A stretch of DNA of 64,000 nt from Misgurnus anguillicaudatus (lineage: Eukaryota > Chordata > Actinopteri > Cypriniformes > Cobitidae), in contig NC_073339.2 of NCBI RefSeq assembly GCF_027580225.2, positions 41,956,501 to 42,020,500 on the forward strand. The letters run 5' to 3'. Made by a program: the position numbers and the translations under genes. The notes under the pieces were generated by a model. The model did no database searches. It worked only from the letters and a program-made list of their open reading frames with translations, and was not told where the DNA came from. Shown piece after piece: positions 30,543 through 42,302 of this stretch (positions within the stretch are counted from its first letter, which is position 1; each line of letters begins with the position of its first letter).

Positions 30543-31796
30543 GTCAAGGGCGTAGGTTTGATTCTGGCATTGGTGGGGACATAAATAAAATGGTTGCATT
30601 GCAAAAACTGTTTATCACCGTTTAATTGACATAAACAACAAACAACTCAGTATGCACTTTACTCAGTGACATCTGACTCGCCACCCCTGGTGCCATCCCA
30701 AATTTAATATACTATAATAAACAATTCGTTATGTCCTAGACCTAGAGCCTAATAAACAGTAACTGTTTAAGTCTTTGTCAAAAAAAAATCACATTGTAAC
30801 ATATATGAATCCATATTTACTTTATAACATTGAGGAATATGCAATTAATATTTAATTCTTAATATAATTTTGCCAAAAAAATCCCAGTGTTGAATTAGGT
30901 ATGTATATCATGCTGTTTCCTGAACAACGTTTATTAATGTTTCTGTAGTTCACATAAAATCTTCTTTTCATTAACAGAATAGTTTAAGTTTAAAATGCAA
31001 CCTTACATTATGTCTACATCTGTGCAAGTAATGACCACATTGCAGTAATGTAAAGTATTCAGCAATCATGACATGAATTAATGTTTTTACATTGTTGGGG
31101 TATTTTCTTTCATGGATTAGGGACCCCCTAAATAACCTTGCCACCCCATTTCTAAAAGGTTGACACAAGTTTGCAACTCCTCATGTTAACATGGGATTGT
31201 CGTGTATTGGTGAAAACACTGTCCTTAAACATTATGTGACACAACTTGTTCCGTATTTTGTGCATGAAACAGTTACAGTGGGTATAATAATACTTTCTTC
31301 CTCACTTACCTGTAGCCCGAATAATCACGCGCGTCTTGTTGAGTGAAATTGTTGCGTTGTACAAAGTGAAACCAAACACGTAGCGAGTAAAGACACGCCC
31401 ATCATAAAGTGATGTGGTTAGAGAGGCGGGACTCAAGAATTGCTAATCCAATCATATTAGCAATGTGAGTTAGAGAGGCGGGACTAAAGAAATGCAAAGC
31501 CAATCATATTAGCAATGTGAGTTACGGAGGCGGGCATTGCAGAGAACGAAAGCTGTTAACCGTTTGTGTACCACATAGAGCGTTATTTTTACAGAACAGG
31601 ATGGCAAAAGATTTCTAATCTCATTTAAGTGGTTCCTGAAAAAATTTAATAAGTAAAAAATAGAAAACACAAGAATAAGACGGACATCAGGTTATATATA
31701 AATATAGATTTTATTGCTAGGGACAATTCAGTGTTCCCTGAATATTGGTAGGGACACCTCTCTAGCGTCCCACCCTAAATCTACACCCATGAAGTG
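30543..31796 (-). mobile_element. Transposon-like element with promoter-like boxes
   Basis: Left end AAGGGCGTAGGTTTGATTC and right end TAAATCTACACCCATGAAG are imperfect inverted repeats (GGGYGTAGRTTT). Inside, on the minus strand, the block AGAGGCGGGA (plus strand) occurs three times at 31380-31530, alternating with two CCAATCATATTAGCAATG copies: GC-box and CCAAT-box pairs. They are followed by a possible exon ending ACAG with a GTAAG donor at about 31308-31304. It may be a decayed autonomous element retaining its own promoter. Family not assigned. Confidence 0.5.
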
Positions 31797-33136
31797 TGTG
31801 TATTAGTACATGTTAATGATATGCAAAAGGTACAAATCCCAATAACCATGACGTGAGTTACCGTCTCTGTTGTTTAGTGTAACAAAATAAACTTGTCAGG
31901 AACTCCTTATGTGTGTTTTTATCACACTTCACGCATAACATTGCCCTGCAGCTGTATATCTGCCACACGGTACCCAAGGGGGGCGGGACCTAATAAGTAG
32001 AGAGGTCTCGTGACTACTTAAACACACATATGCTGATGTACTACAGTCTCTAATTTTAATCTCTTTTCTTGGACTACAACAAACGCACGGATTGTAGGCA
32101 ACAGTTTACTTCCTGGGCCTTTGACGTAGACGAGGCTGACATTGTCATAATTCCTCCCGCTTCACACTTAACCTGTAAGTTAACTCCTGTTAGCATTGCA
32201 TTATGAGCGAATTTTTCAAACATGGTACTGTAAAGAGCGTAACATTTCCTGCTGATGTCAGAGTTATTCAGGCCAATCACAACATACAGATTAGCTGGCC
32301 AATCAGGGACACAGCACTTTTTAGATCAATATGTTTTGTACTAAATTAATGCATTTGAGGAAAGCAGTATATCTGGAGCTACAAAAATGTACGGTATGTA
32401 ACAGATAATGTGTTTTTGAACCATAAACCACGCGAACGCATTGTATACCAAATACACAATTTTTTTTAGCAACAAAATAGGTGCACTTTCACATGATCAA
32501 ATCTATGAAAATATATATTCCCTAATATTTAATATAGGCTATAAGGAATTGCACGCAACATACATGAGTTTTTTTTTAATCACCCGCCTCGCAAATAAAG
32601 TGACATTTCTTTACCCGCCTCCAGGTTATGAGGCGACCCACGCATCAATAATAAACAGTGAACAGAGTCACAAGAGACTTTCTATGCTTTTCTATACTTT
32701 ATATTATCCACTTTATATAACTTATAAATTATTTTATTTTTACTTTATAATGCATTTTTAAAAATTATAAAAAATATCAGACAACCACCAACAAAATCTG
32801 TATTCTCCCCAAAACAAACCACTCATGTGGAAATTACATTTGCAATATATTTTCCAAACTAATAAGTATAAAATAAAATGGGTTAACAGCACAGCAGAGC
32901 ATTTACACCTAAACATGATGTCAAAAATACCTGTATAGAATTAACCCGAATGTGTAAGCTAGTTCAGTTTTCCAGTCCAGGATTGGTTCATGGGGTTGTG
33001 AGGACCTGAGTGAAATCATAAAATATCATTTTGAGCAAATAACATGCCCGTTTATTTTATTAAAGTATATAAAACGGCATACAAAACATCATTTTTATAT
33101 ATAAAAAAGTACAAATATTCCAATTGTACCTAGGTC

Positions 33137-33215
33137 ATGGGTAGGCAAGTTTGGTCCTAAAGAGCCACAGACCTGCAAAGTTTAGCTCCAACCTTATCAA
33201 ACACACTGGGACCTC
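33137..33215. repeat. Dispersed fish repeat fragment
   Basis: GGGTAGGCAAGTTTGGTCCT, AGAGCCACAGACCTGC and GTTTAGCTCCAACC are blocks I recognise from a repeat common in cyprinid DNA. Confidence 0.5.
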
Positions 33216-33754
33216 ATTTATAAAGCTTGAGCATCACTGAATGTTTGTATCTACTGTAATAATTGTGTATGAGTCTATTGGCTGTCCTCAGTGCAAAAAT
33301 ATGAATCTCACAACATACAGTCACTGGTGAACAGGGGTCAACCCATGCTAGGCCAATCAATAAGCTTTAAATGAAAAATAAAATGAACAGTATATTTTTA
33401 AACAAATCAAATGAATGTAAGAGCGGGGGCAAACTACTGGGCCCAGCCTAGCAAAATGATGAGCTCGGCCCTGCTTTTGACTGAGCGACTTCTTGATTAA
33501 TATTACTAACATTATGTCGCAGACTCAAGCACACACCACTATGCTTCCACAGAAAACATACATAAATGAATTGTTCTTTTTTTATTCTAGCTAGCACACC
33601 TAACCACAACCAACCCATTTTAATGACCAGTAAGAAAGCAAATGTGTACTTCGTGTGGCATCCTATACCTTATGTTCTGAATTTTCAGTTTTTCTGGTAA
33701 AATTTTAGCCCACCACAGTAAAAACACACCAATATTAAATTTGTTAAAGACAAA

Positions 33755-35350
33755 TCATTCTAGTTTGTTTTTTGATTTTCTCCTACATATTCTGCAGCAT
33801 AAATATCTGATAAGCACATATGTGGTTAGGATTAGGAGTGACACAGTAGACAGCAGGAACAACATGACATCAACAGAGTGATACGAGTACCAGGGCATTT
33901 TATACGAGTCTGTGCGTAAATGAGCGGCACCTTTGTGCCTCATGACAAACTCAATCCAGAAGATTGCGTTGTCCAGAGGCTTTACTGGAACGTCTCTGTG
34001 AAGTCTTGAGAGTCTCTGCATGTTCTCCCGATAACTGGGATTATAAAGAACCTCCTTGACAGTTTCTAGAAAGGAGTCCTTATCCACTGTGGCAAAGTCT
34101 ACGGTCTTGGCTACACCCTTCACTCTCATCTTTGAAAGATTATCAGGCTGGTCAAAGATGAGTCCAAATCCAATGATTGGTACCCCATGGTAGATGGCTT
34201 CTTGGACTCCATTGGTTCCACCATGAGCAACAAAGGCTCTGGTCTTAGGATGACCCAGAAGATCATTCTGTGGTATCCAGTCCATTATTAAAGTGTTGTT
34301 TCCCAGTGCAGATGGTCTCCTTCCTTTGTACCTCCAGATGATCTTCTGTGGAAGTTCAGCAAAAGCTTCAGCAATGGCCTCTGCCACATCATCAGGAAGC
34401 TGACCAATGAGAGTGCCCAGAGCCATGATGATGACACCATGATCACCAGAGCTCTGCACAAAGTCCTCAAGGTCATGCGGAAGAGGCTTTGATGGCTTAC
34501 ACTGAAAGCCACCCATGTGAACAATGTTTGGCATAGTGGGACGTGGAAATTCAAAGATAAAATCAACCCTGTGGAGCCACAGATCAGCACCCTGAATTAA
34601 ATTCTCAAATGATATCCCTGGGCCAATGAAGCGTTCACATAGTGCATTATATGGTGGAGCTATCACAAAAGCAGCCTGTGTTTGAATTATAATGTAAATT
34701 ATAATGTTCTTCACTCTTTCAGTAAAACTCATGCGGTCCGATAACTCCATCATTGGCAAAGGTACATAAGAAAGTGGTGAAGGAGCTATGGCAAAATGAC
34801 CCTCACTGAACGCCGTCCACCGGACATTATAGACAATGGGTAGTTTAAGATAATGACCCAGTATTACGCCTCCAAACTTTACTGGATCTGTAAGCATCAA
34901 ATCATACTTGGCCTCCTGTAAGGCTTGAATTAAGTGCAGGTCTTCAAACATGTTCACAATCATTTCACTTTCTACTTTTACCATTTGTAAAATATTTTCC
35001 CACATCTCTAGCTCCAAATTCAGACGAGCCCAAGTGGAACCACTCCTGATAATTTTAAGGAGTCTCGCTGGAAACACCTTGAAGAATTCTTCACCAAACC
35101 CTCCAGGAGCATTCACAGTGATGGATGTGTAAAGGGGTGACGATTCTTTGACGTACCAGCTGTCTAGCACCCGGATGACTGTGATATTGTGACCTTTGGA
35201 GTGAAGAGCCTCGATCAAGATTTTCATGTTGACCCAATGACTGCCGTCCACAGGAAAGACAAGAACATTCCCGCTCTGAATGACTGGGAAAGTTATCGCC
35301 AAAAAGGTTAAGAAGACGAGACTAAGCATTGGAGAAACCTGTCCATTCAT
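33755..35350 (-). CDS. ugt5: UGT5-type UDP-glucuronosyltransferase, copy 8
   Basis: Encodes 531 residues with tail KSKNKLE. The N-terminal half is of the copy 7 class (ISFENLIQGADL, VKFGGVILGHY) with His38 and Asp155. From about residue 296 it switches to bases shared with copy 2: HGVIIMALGT, coded at about 34408-34498. The acceptor (CCAG) ends at 35356. No promoter module lies between it and copy 9, which is only 1.4 kb upstream; copy 9 also lacks one, so transcription may begin at the copy 10 module or at an unrecognised promoter. Open and apparently functional. Confidence 0.94.
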   Translation of the reverse strand: MNGQVSPMLSLVFLTFLAITFPVIQSGNVLVFPVDGSHWVNMKILIEALHSKGHNITVIRVLDSWYVKESSPLYTSITVNAPGGFGEEFFKVFPARLLKIIRSGSTWARLNLELEMWENILQMVKVESEMIVNMFEDLHLIQALQEAKYDLMLTDPVKFGGVILGHYLKLPIVYNVRWTAFSEGHFAIAPSPLSYVPLPMMELSDRMSFTERVKNIIIYIIIQTQAAFVIAPPYNALCERFIGPGISFENLIQGADLWLHRVDFIFEFPRPTMPNIVHMGGFQCKPSKPLPHDLEDFVQSSGDHGVIIMALGTLIGQLPDDVAEAIAEAFAELPQKIIWRYKGRRPSALGNNTLIMDWIPQNDLLGHPKTRAFVAHGGTNGVQEAIYHGVPIIGFGLIFDQPDNLSKMRVKGVAKTVDFATVDKDSFLETVKEVLYNPSYRENMQRLSRLHRDVPVKPLDNAIFWIEFVMRHKGAAHLRTDSYKMPWYSYHSVDVMLFLLSTVSLLILTTYVLIRYLCCRICRRKSKNKLE

Positions 35351-36770
35351 ATCACCTGGAATAAAGCCAGAAAATAGGAATTATCTATTGGAATGATGAC
35401 TTCGGTGATTGCCTGGAAAATGACATAAACTACAAATGGACTTGAAAATGAGCCAACTTAAAAAAATCACCAAAGACAAGCTGTAAAAACGACGAAAAAC
35501 ATCGATACTTATCAAGGATGAAAGCAAATATGAGGGTTTGAACAGTATACATATACTGCATACACTACAGTATTAAACAGTCAACAGAGTCACAAGAGAC
35601 TTTGTATACTTTATATTACTTATAAATTATTTTATTATTACTTTACTATACATCAACAAAACAACAACAAAATATCAGCCAACCAACAACAAAATCTGTA
35701 TTCTCCCCAAACCATCCCACTACTGTAGAAAAACATTTGCAATATATGTTTACACATTTTCCACACTAATAAGTATAAAACAAAATAGATTAACAGCACA
35801 GCAGAGCATTTAAACACAAACATGATGTCAAATAAAATAAACATGAATGAGTAAGCTAGTACAGTATTATTTATATGGTATCTCTTCATCTTAGGGCTGT
35901 TAAACCCAACATCGGCTGAATCTACTTCAGGACTGGTTCATGGGACTGTGAGGACCTGAGTAATGGTGCATTCACACCAGGCACAGAAGAGGCGGCAAGC
36001 GCAAGTGATTTACATGTTAAGTCAATGCAAAGACGCAAATAGGCATCCTGCGGCGCAGTAAACGCGAATGGTGCGGCGCGAATGGTGCGTTTCCATATGA
36101 TCCGCGTGAGTTGAAAAATCTGAACTTTAGCGGATGTTCGCACCATGTTCACCAATCAGGAGCTTGCTATAGCTGTGACGTGATTACAGGAAGCGAGCGG
36201 AGGCATCTGGTGTGAACATACAGTAAGATCATGAAATAGGCCCACTGGTGCATTTATTGTTTTTTAAGTGATTTGTCATGTGTGGATTACTCAGATCTTA
36301 TTCTATTATTAAAAATTTGTGAGGAAGGGCTTTTCCTGTCTGGCCAGTTGTTCAAATTTTAAATGCCCTGTCAAAACTAATGTAAAATAAAACTGCAAAC
36401 TTATTACTGTATAAATTAAATATAAATGCATTCTTATTAATGTTACAACTGTCAATCAAGAGCAGTGCATAATTTTTTCTTCATCCATTGTTGCTTGATT
36501 AACATTTAAAACAGACAACAGCAAGTTTTACAGGCCACTGTAAAGAATACTTTCATAGAAAGCATACATAGTAAGTCTCTAAACTAGTGCATAACAAAGT
36601 TAACTAGTTGGAACACTCACTCACCCAACTGACACATTTTTAAAGACCTACAGAAATGCATATGCGTACTTTAAGAGGTGTACCTTTTGTTCTGAATTGT
36701 CATAAAATTTCTAGTAAAATTTTAGCCCACCACAATTAAATACATAAATTGTACATTTTCTATAGACAAA
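35351..36770. other. Spacer between copies 8 and 9
   Basis: No UGT promoter module found on either strand. 35570-35870 repeats 32640-32960, and 36600-36770 repeats 33600-33750. A small MITE sits at 35964-36221. The rest is AT-rich without recognisable features. Confidence 0.6.
35964..36221. mobile_element. Small MITE in the copy 8/9 spacer
   Basis: TGGTGCATTCACACCAG at the left is mirrored by CTGGTGTGAACAT at the right. AGTAA flanks both sides (35959-35963 and 36222-36226). The duplicate flank has no insert (GACCTGAGTGAAATCATAAA at 33003), so this is an insertion after the duplication. The GC-rich interior repeats GGTGCG. Confidence 0.7.
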
Positions 36771-38365
36771 TCATTCTAGTTTGATTTTTTGTTTTCTCAT
36801 AAATATTTTGAAGTATAAATATCTGATAAGCACATATGTGGTTAGGATTATGAGCATCACAGCAGACAGCAGGAACAACATGACATCAACAGAGTGATAC
36901 GAGTACCAGGGCATTTTGTATGACTCTGTGCGTAAATGAGCGGCACCTTGTGCCTCATGACAAACTAAATCCAGAAGATGGCGCTGTCCAGAGGCTTCAC
37001 TGGAACGTCTCTGTGAAGTCTCGAGAGCCTCTGCATGTTCTCCCAATAAATGGGATTATAAAGAACCTCCTTGACAGTTTCTAGAAAGGAGTCCTTATCC
37101 ACTGTGGCAAAGTCTACGGTCTTGGCTACACCCTTCACTCTCATCTTTGAAAGATTATCAGGCTGGTCTAAGATGAGTCCAAATCCAATGATTGGTACCC
37201 CATGGTAGATGGCTTCTTGAATTCCATTGGTTCCACCATGAGCCACAAAAGCTCTGGTCTTAGGATGACCCAGAAGATCATTCTGAGGTATCCAGTCCAT
37301 AATCAAAGTGTTGCTTCCCAGTGCAGATGGTCGCCTTCCTTTGTATCCCCAGATGATTTTCTGTGGAAGTTCAGCAAAAGCTTCAGCAAAGGCCTCTGCC
37401 ACATCATCAGGAAGTTGACCGACAAAAGTGCCCAGAGACATGATGATGACACCATGATCACCAGAGCTCTCCACAAATCCTTCAAGATCTTGTGGAAGAG
37501 GCTTTGAAGGCTTGCAATGAAAGCCACCAATGTAGATGATGTTTGGCATAGTGGGACGTGGGAACTCAAAAGTAAAATCAACCCTGTGGAGCCACAGATC
37601 TGCACCCTGTATTAGGGTAAAATAGGATGTTCCTGGGCCAATGAAGCGTTCACATAGTTCATCATACGTTCGAGAGATCATGAAAGTAGCCTGTGTTTGC
37701 ATTAACATGTACATCAAAATATTTTTCACTCTTTCAGAAAAACTCATGCGGTCTGATAACTCTGTCATTGGCAAAGGTACATAAGAAAGTGGGGAAGGGG
37801 CTACTGCAAAATGAGCCTCAATAAATGCCGTCCAACGGACATTATAGACGATGGGCAGTTTAAGATAATGACCCAATATTACACCTCCAAACGTGGCTGG
37901 ATCTGTGAGAATCAAATCATATTTGGCGTCTTGTAACGCCTGCATTAACTGATGGTCTTCCAACATGTTCACAATCATCTTACATTCAGCTTTGAAAAAT
38001 TTTATCCCATTTTCCCACAGTTCTGTCTCCAGTTTCAGGCGAGCCCAAGTGGAACCACCTCTCAAAATTTTCATCAGTCTTGTCCCAAACACCTTGAAGA
38101 ATTCTTCCTCAAACCCTCCAGAAGTATTTAATTGGATGGATGTGTAGTGAGGTGAAGATTCTTCGATGTACCAGCTGTTTAGCATCCGTATAACTGTGAT
38201 ATTGTGACCTTTGGAGTGAAGATCCTTCACCAAGGTGTTCATGTTGATCCAATGACTACCGTCCACAGGAAATACAAGAATCTTCCCGCTCTGAATGACC
38301 GGGACAGTCATCACCAGCAGGGTTAATATGATTTGGCCAAATGCATGTAAAATGTGTCCGTTCAT
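36771..38365 (-). pseudogene. UGT5-type pseudogene, copy 9 (nonsense plus frameshift)
   Basis: From 38365 the frame runs 466 residues and stops where the conserved FWIEFVMRHKG has GAG changed to TAG (36965-36967). A second lesion, loss of one T at about 36947-36949 (CACCTTGTG for CACCTTTGTG), shifts the rest, which in another frame still encodes a transmembrane helix and a KIKLE end. The truncated product keeps the signal peptide, His38, Asp155 and UGT signature but no membrane anchor. Other unusual changes in conserved sites (IIWGYKG, YNPIYWENM, ALGSNTL) suggest relaxed constraint. No upstream promoter module was found. Most divergent N-terminal half among copies 1-9. Confidence 0.88.
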
Positions 38366-38411
38366 GGTACCTGTTGTAAAACAAAATGAGTATGTGTGAT
38401 CAACTGACAGA

Positions 38412-38688
38412 TATTTTGGTAAATGGACTGCATTTACATAGCGCTTTCAACAGACCCATGGCCATCCAAAGCGCTTTACAAGTTGCCTCACATTCACCCA
38501 TTCACTCACTCATTCATACATTGACGGTGGTGCCAGCCACGCAAGGTGCCATCCAGCTCGTCCGGAGCAGCTGGATTTAGGTGTCTTGCTCAAGGACACC
38601 TTGACACTTGGTCACATGGAGCCAGGGGTTGAACCCCCAATCTTCCGGTTTGTAGACAATCTACATGAACCACTGCTGCCATTTTAAA
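38412..38688. repeat. Fish dispersed repeat (AAATGGACTGCATTTACATAG type)
   Basis: Begins AAATGGACTGCATTTACATA, then CAAAGCGCTTTACA, CATTCACCCATTCACTCA and GGTTGAACCCCCAATC. I recognise this as a repeat widespread in teleost genomes. Its class is not assigned. Confidence 0.65.
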
Positions 38689-38837
38689 ATATTTTATATG
38701 GTTATGTGAATTTTTACCCTACAACTTTGTTTATAAATTGGCCATTTAAAAAGGCAATTAAAAATTTTCATGTGGCGAGAAAAGAGACTGGTTCTGTTCT
38801 GTGCCTGTAATATTAGCATTAGAGCAAAGAGTCTATA

Positions 38838-39684
38838 CACTGTAAAAAAAATATGCCTCTCCAACATAAAAATTTCTAGTGACCCGTTGCACCTCAAATT
38901 GTTAGTTGGCCCAATTTAAGTTGGGGAAACAAACTTTTTTGTGTTTTGCTGACTACCCCAGCATGTAGACTGAACTTAAAAAAGAGTGTTCTGTAAATTA
39001 AATATTGTCTCTTGATTAAACATAGCTTGTTGGGCCAAATTGAAATAAAATGTATTAATTAAATTTTCTTGTTGGCCAAAAAGAAAAAAAATGTCATGTC
39101 AGATAAGTTACACACTATGCTCTGATAAATATAATTTACTTATTTAAATCCATATGAACTTGCTTGTTATGCAAAACAAAACCACTACCAAAACAAGATC
39201 TGACAGTTCAAGTAAGCATTGAACCAGAGACCTTTTTACTGTGAGGCAACAATGATGCGCGCTAACCCACTGTGCCGTCCTCTACACTGAACACACACTT
39301 CTCAATCATGGTAACAATGAACAAACATTATTCTTTTAAAATAACTCTAACTACAACATATAACTAACATTAACAACATAACAACATGAATAAATCCAGA
39401 AAACATTAAAACAGTCATCTTTTTTAGTAAATATTACTAAAATATTACTTTTTTTAATTGTTTGTTCAGATTACTCAGTTTGGTAAGTTGGGTGAACGAA
39501 TTGGACATAAACTTATATATCTAAGTCCAGTCAACAAAATAATATTTATTAGCTGAATGATTATGCCCGTTTCATTCAGTGAACACAAAATAATCAATTG
39601 ACGCCCTTCAACAAAGAAATCTTTGTTCAAGTTACTTAATTTTCTTTGTTGAATGAACATTTTAAAGTTGGATTTTTTACAGTG
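38838..39684. mobile_element. CACTG-ended non-autonomous element
   Basis: Starts CACTGTAAAAAAAAT and ends TTTTTTACAGTG, exact inverted ends. No transposase frame. CACTG/CAGTG ends are typical of short EnSpm/CACTA-like fish elements; further members lie at 45867-46073 and 51514-52332. Confidence 0.65.
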
Positions 39685-41240
39685 CATGATGCATAAGGTC
39701 ATTTCCCTTAAAGAATCAATGAAAAAGAAGTAAAGAAGAAGAATGCATTAACCTAAAATTGACCACACAATATCTGGTACTGTATATGAATATATGAACA
39801 TAGTACATGTATTTTACCCAGTGCTTTAAGTGGGCCGGTACGCGCCGGTACTCAGTACCGCCACTTCCAAATATAGCTCTTGAGCATACCACCACCTCTC
39901 CGTGTGCCAAAGAACGTGCTTTTAGTGTACCGGAACGCGCATTTGAACATCTGTTTAAATCAGAGGTTTAATTTAATCCTTTGGCTGTGCTGCCACTTTT
40001 CAGAGCGCCCTTCACAATGTATGCTTCCTAATTCCTCCCACCGAGAGCAGAGACTACATTACCCATACACCCTTGAGTTTTACAAGTCGCATTTGCTGCT
40101 GTCAGTCAGTGTCAACGTGGTCTGGAGAGGTGTGTGTTTGTGTGTGGAATACGCAACCATAGCTGCTCGTTTAAAATGAAAATACAATGAACCCTTAATA
40201 TGCCCTCCTGGCTTTAGACTCCGAGTAGTAAATGAACAAGGTCAGAATCAGAGGACTTGCTGGCTGACATCCCACCAAGCCAGAATGATAGCTGCAGGTC
40301 AGGCGCAAGCTTTATCAAATACCATTTTGTAGATACGTGACAATCTCCGCTGTCGCGGCTGTCAGTTTGGTTCCCCTCGACGCAACTTCAGATTTCCTCA
40401 GGTGATGTGCAGAGTATTGAAATTGTAATAGACATTTAGTTTAATTGCTAAACTACAAGTGAAAGAAATTTCAATGAATTTGAACGATGCGCACGGGAGT
40501 TTTACCATCCGCAAAATGGAAAACAAAGGGACAAAATAAAGTGAGGACTTTCTAGTTTCAAATGGCCAGTATTTTGTTATTCTTGAACCCGTAGACATGG
40601 TCTCTACAGTGTCTTTGTAAGCATTTATGTATTTTATTATGTAATTCATTGGCGGTCTCTCTACCATGCATGAAAGCACATTCCTCGCATTTCCTGTGCA
40701 TTAGACGCGCCCATGTCTCCTCACATTTCATTATTTCAATTTTTGCCACAGATAAAAGTCTCTCCCTCTCTCTTGGTCCCTCTTCTTCTTCGTGACTAAC
40801 AACTTTATCATAAGCATCCCACTTGACAGTTTCCCTGAAAAATGACACTGTAAACATCAGTTACAGCTTTTACTTGTTTTTAACTTGTCAAATAACCGTG
40901 GTATAAGCGGGATAATTCACGGCTATGGTGGCTAGCCGTGGATTATCCCTTACTTATTTTATAAGATCTTCTGCTTCCATCTAGCGCCATGTAATTCAAA
41001 AACCACAAATTAACAGGTCATTACCTCTTGCAAAATAGTATTTAAATGAAATGCTTTACTTACAGTTTGGGGATTCTTGTTTGCTCCAAATCAGTTGGCA
41101 CATAAGTCAAGGTTGAAATGATGAGAAAATTCAATAAAAATAACCAATCCAATTTTTTGACTTGAGGATCCTTTGGAAGCCATTCAAATTAAGACGTCTG
41201 TTAATCAGCAACAGCACAATATTTGTCTGGCATTGCAATC

Positions 41241-41743
41241 TTAAAGGTGTCATAGCGTGAAAACCTGACTTTTTCCATGTTTAAGTGCTAGATTTGAGTC
41301 GCTAGTGCTTTTATCAACGTAGAAAATGTGATAAAGAACAACCCAGTAACTGTTTTGGGAAACCATTTTCTGCAAGCATGTGACAAATTAGGTTGTTCAG
41401 TTTGTGAGGTAGGTAGCAAGTCTAATTATAATAATACCGCCCCTTAATCTGCACTATCCAATCACTGTACTGCCATTTAGTGCAGAGAGAAAGAGAAAAT
41501 AATTGGCAGTACAATTGAGTATCAATTTCAACAAACTACCATCATTGCGATCAGTGTTTGAATTTCATCCGCTTTCATTTGCATTTTAAAGGACACACCC
41601 CAAAACAGCACATTTTTGCACACACCTACAAACTAGCAATATCAACATGCTATAATAAATTATCTGTGGGGTATTTTGAGCTAAAAATTCACATACACAC
41701 TTATTTTACATCTTTAAAAAATTGCATAATATGACCCCTTTAA
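41241..41743. mobile_element. TTAA-flanked MITE, relative of 14877-15303
   Basis: Ends TTAAAGGTGTCATA and TATGACCCCTTTAA are inverted. Shares order and sequence blocks with the copy in the copy 4 intron, with a differing middle at about 41400-41580. Confidence 0.75.
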
Positions 41744-42302
41744 TATTAATACAAACCTACTGTGATTGTAAACAACAACTCCTTCAAATCCACTTGATTC
41801 GCTTCTCAGACAATACGATGATGTGTTGTCATACTGTATAAAACTTCTACATTGTGACATTACATATCCTCCCATTTGCATTCATTTTCTTTTTGGCGAA
41901 TGGTTACCGTAAATTCATTATTGATAAGGAGGGTGTTTTTAGCAATTAAACTTGCAGTACGCATTTATGATACCAAGACCTTTTATATGTCAAAGATCAA
42001 GGAAAATGTAATTCCTCATTTCCTTATTAAATGGGCAGTGTGTCTTATCTGTGTTACTACTGAGCAATATATATTATAGCACACTTTTAAGGAATAGTGT
42101 AGTATTTATTTGGCTTATACTCACAGTGACATGATCAACTAATTGAAACAAACTAATGTACAAATTGTAATTCATTCACTCATTTTCTTTATAAATGAAT
42201 AGTAAATCTAATACTAAATCACAATTCCAAATTCAAAATGCTTCAAAAAATGAGAAATTGTATATTCTAATCCACATCAGTAAAAATTGTTTCTGTAAAA
42301 AA

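Larger units (their letters stand above)
28591..33754. other. Long spacer between the copy 7 promoter and copy 8
   Basis: Filled by a large palindromic element (28747-29975), a transposon-like element with promoter-like boxes (30543-31796), and a dispersed repeat (33137-33215). 30000-30540 and 31800-32640 show nothing recognisable. 32640-32960 is duplicated at 35570-35870, and 33600-33750 matches 36650-36770; both belong to the copy 8/9 duplication. A possible AATAAA for copy 8 is at 33581-33586. Confidence 0.6.
38366..42302. other. Spacer between copies 9 and 10
   Basis: No UGT promoter module for copy 9 was found here. Contains a dispersed repeat (38412-38688), a CACTG-ended element (38838-39684), a GC-richer repeat-like stretch starting GGGCCGGTACGCGCCGGTAC (about 39833-40400), and a MITE (41241-41743). 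40400-41240 and 41745-42300 show nothing recognisable; a possible poly(A) signal for copy 10 is at 42105-42110. Confidence 0.55.

Noticed and set aside
40398..40857. Two overlapping minus-strand frames of 93 and 99 residues
   Set aside because: They overlap in different frames, lack recognisable motifs, and sit in repeat-like intergenic DNA.
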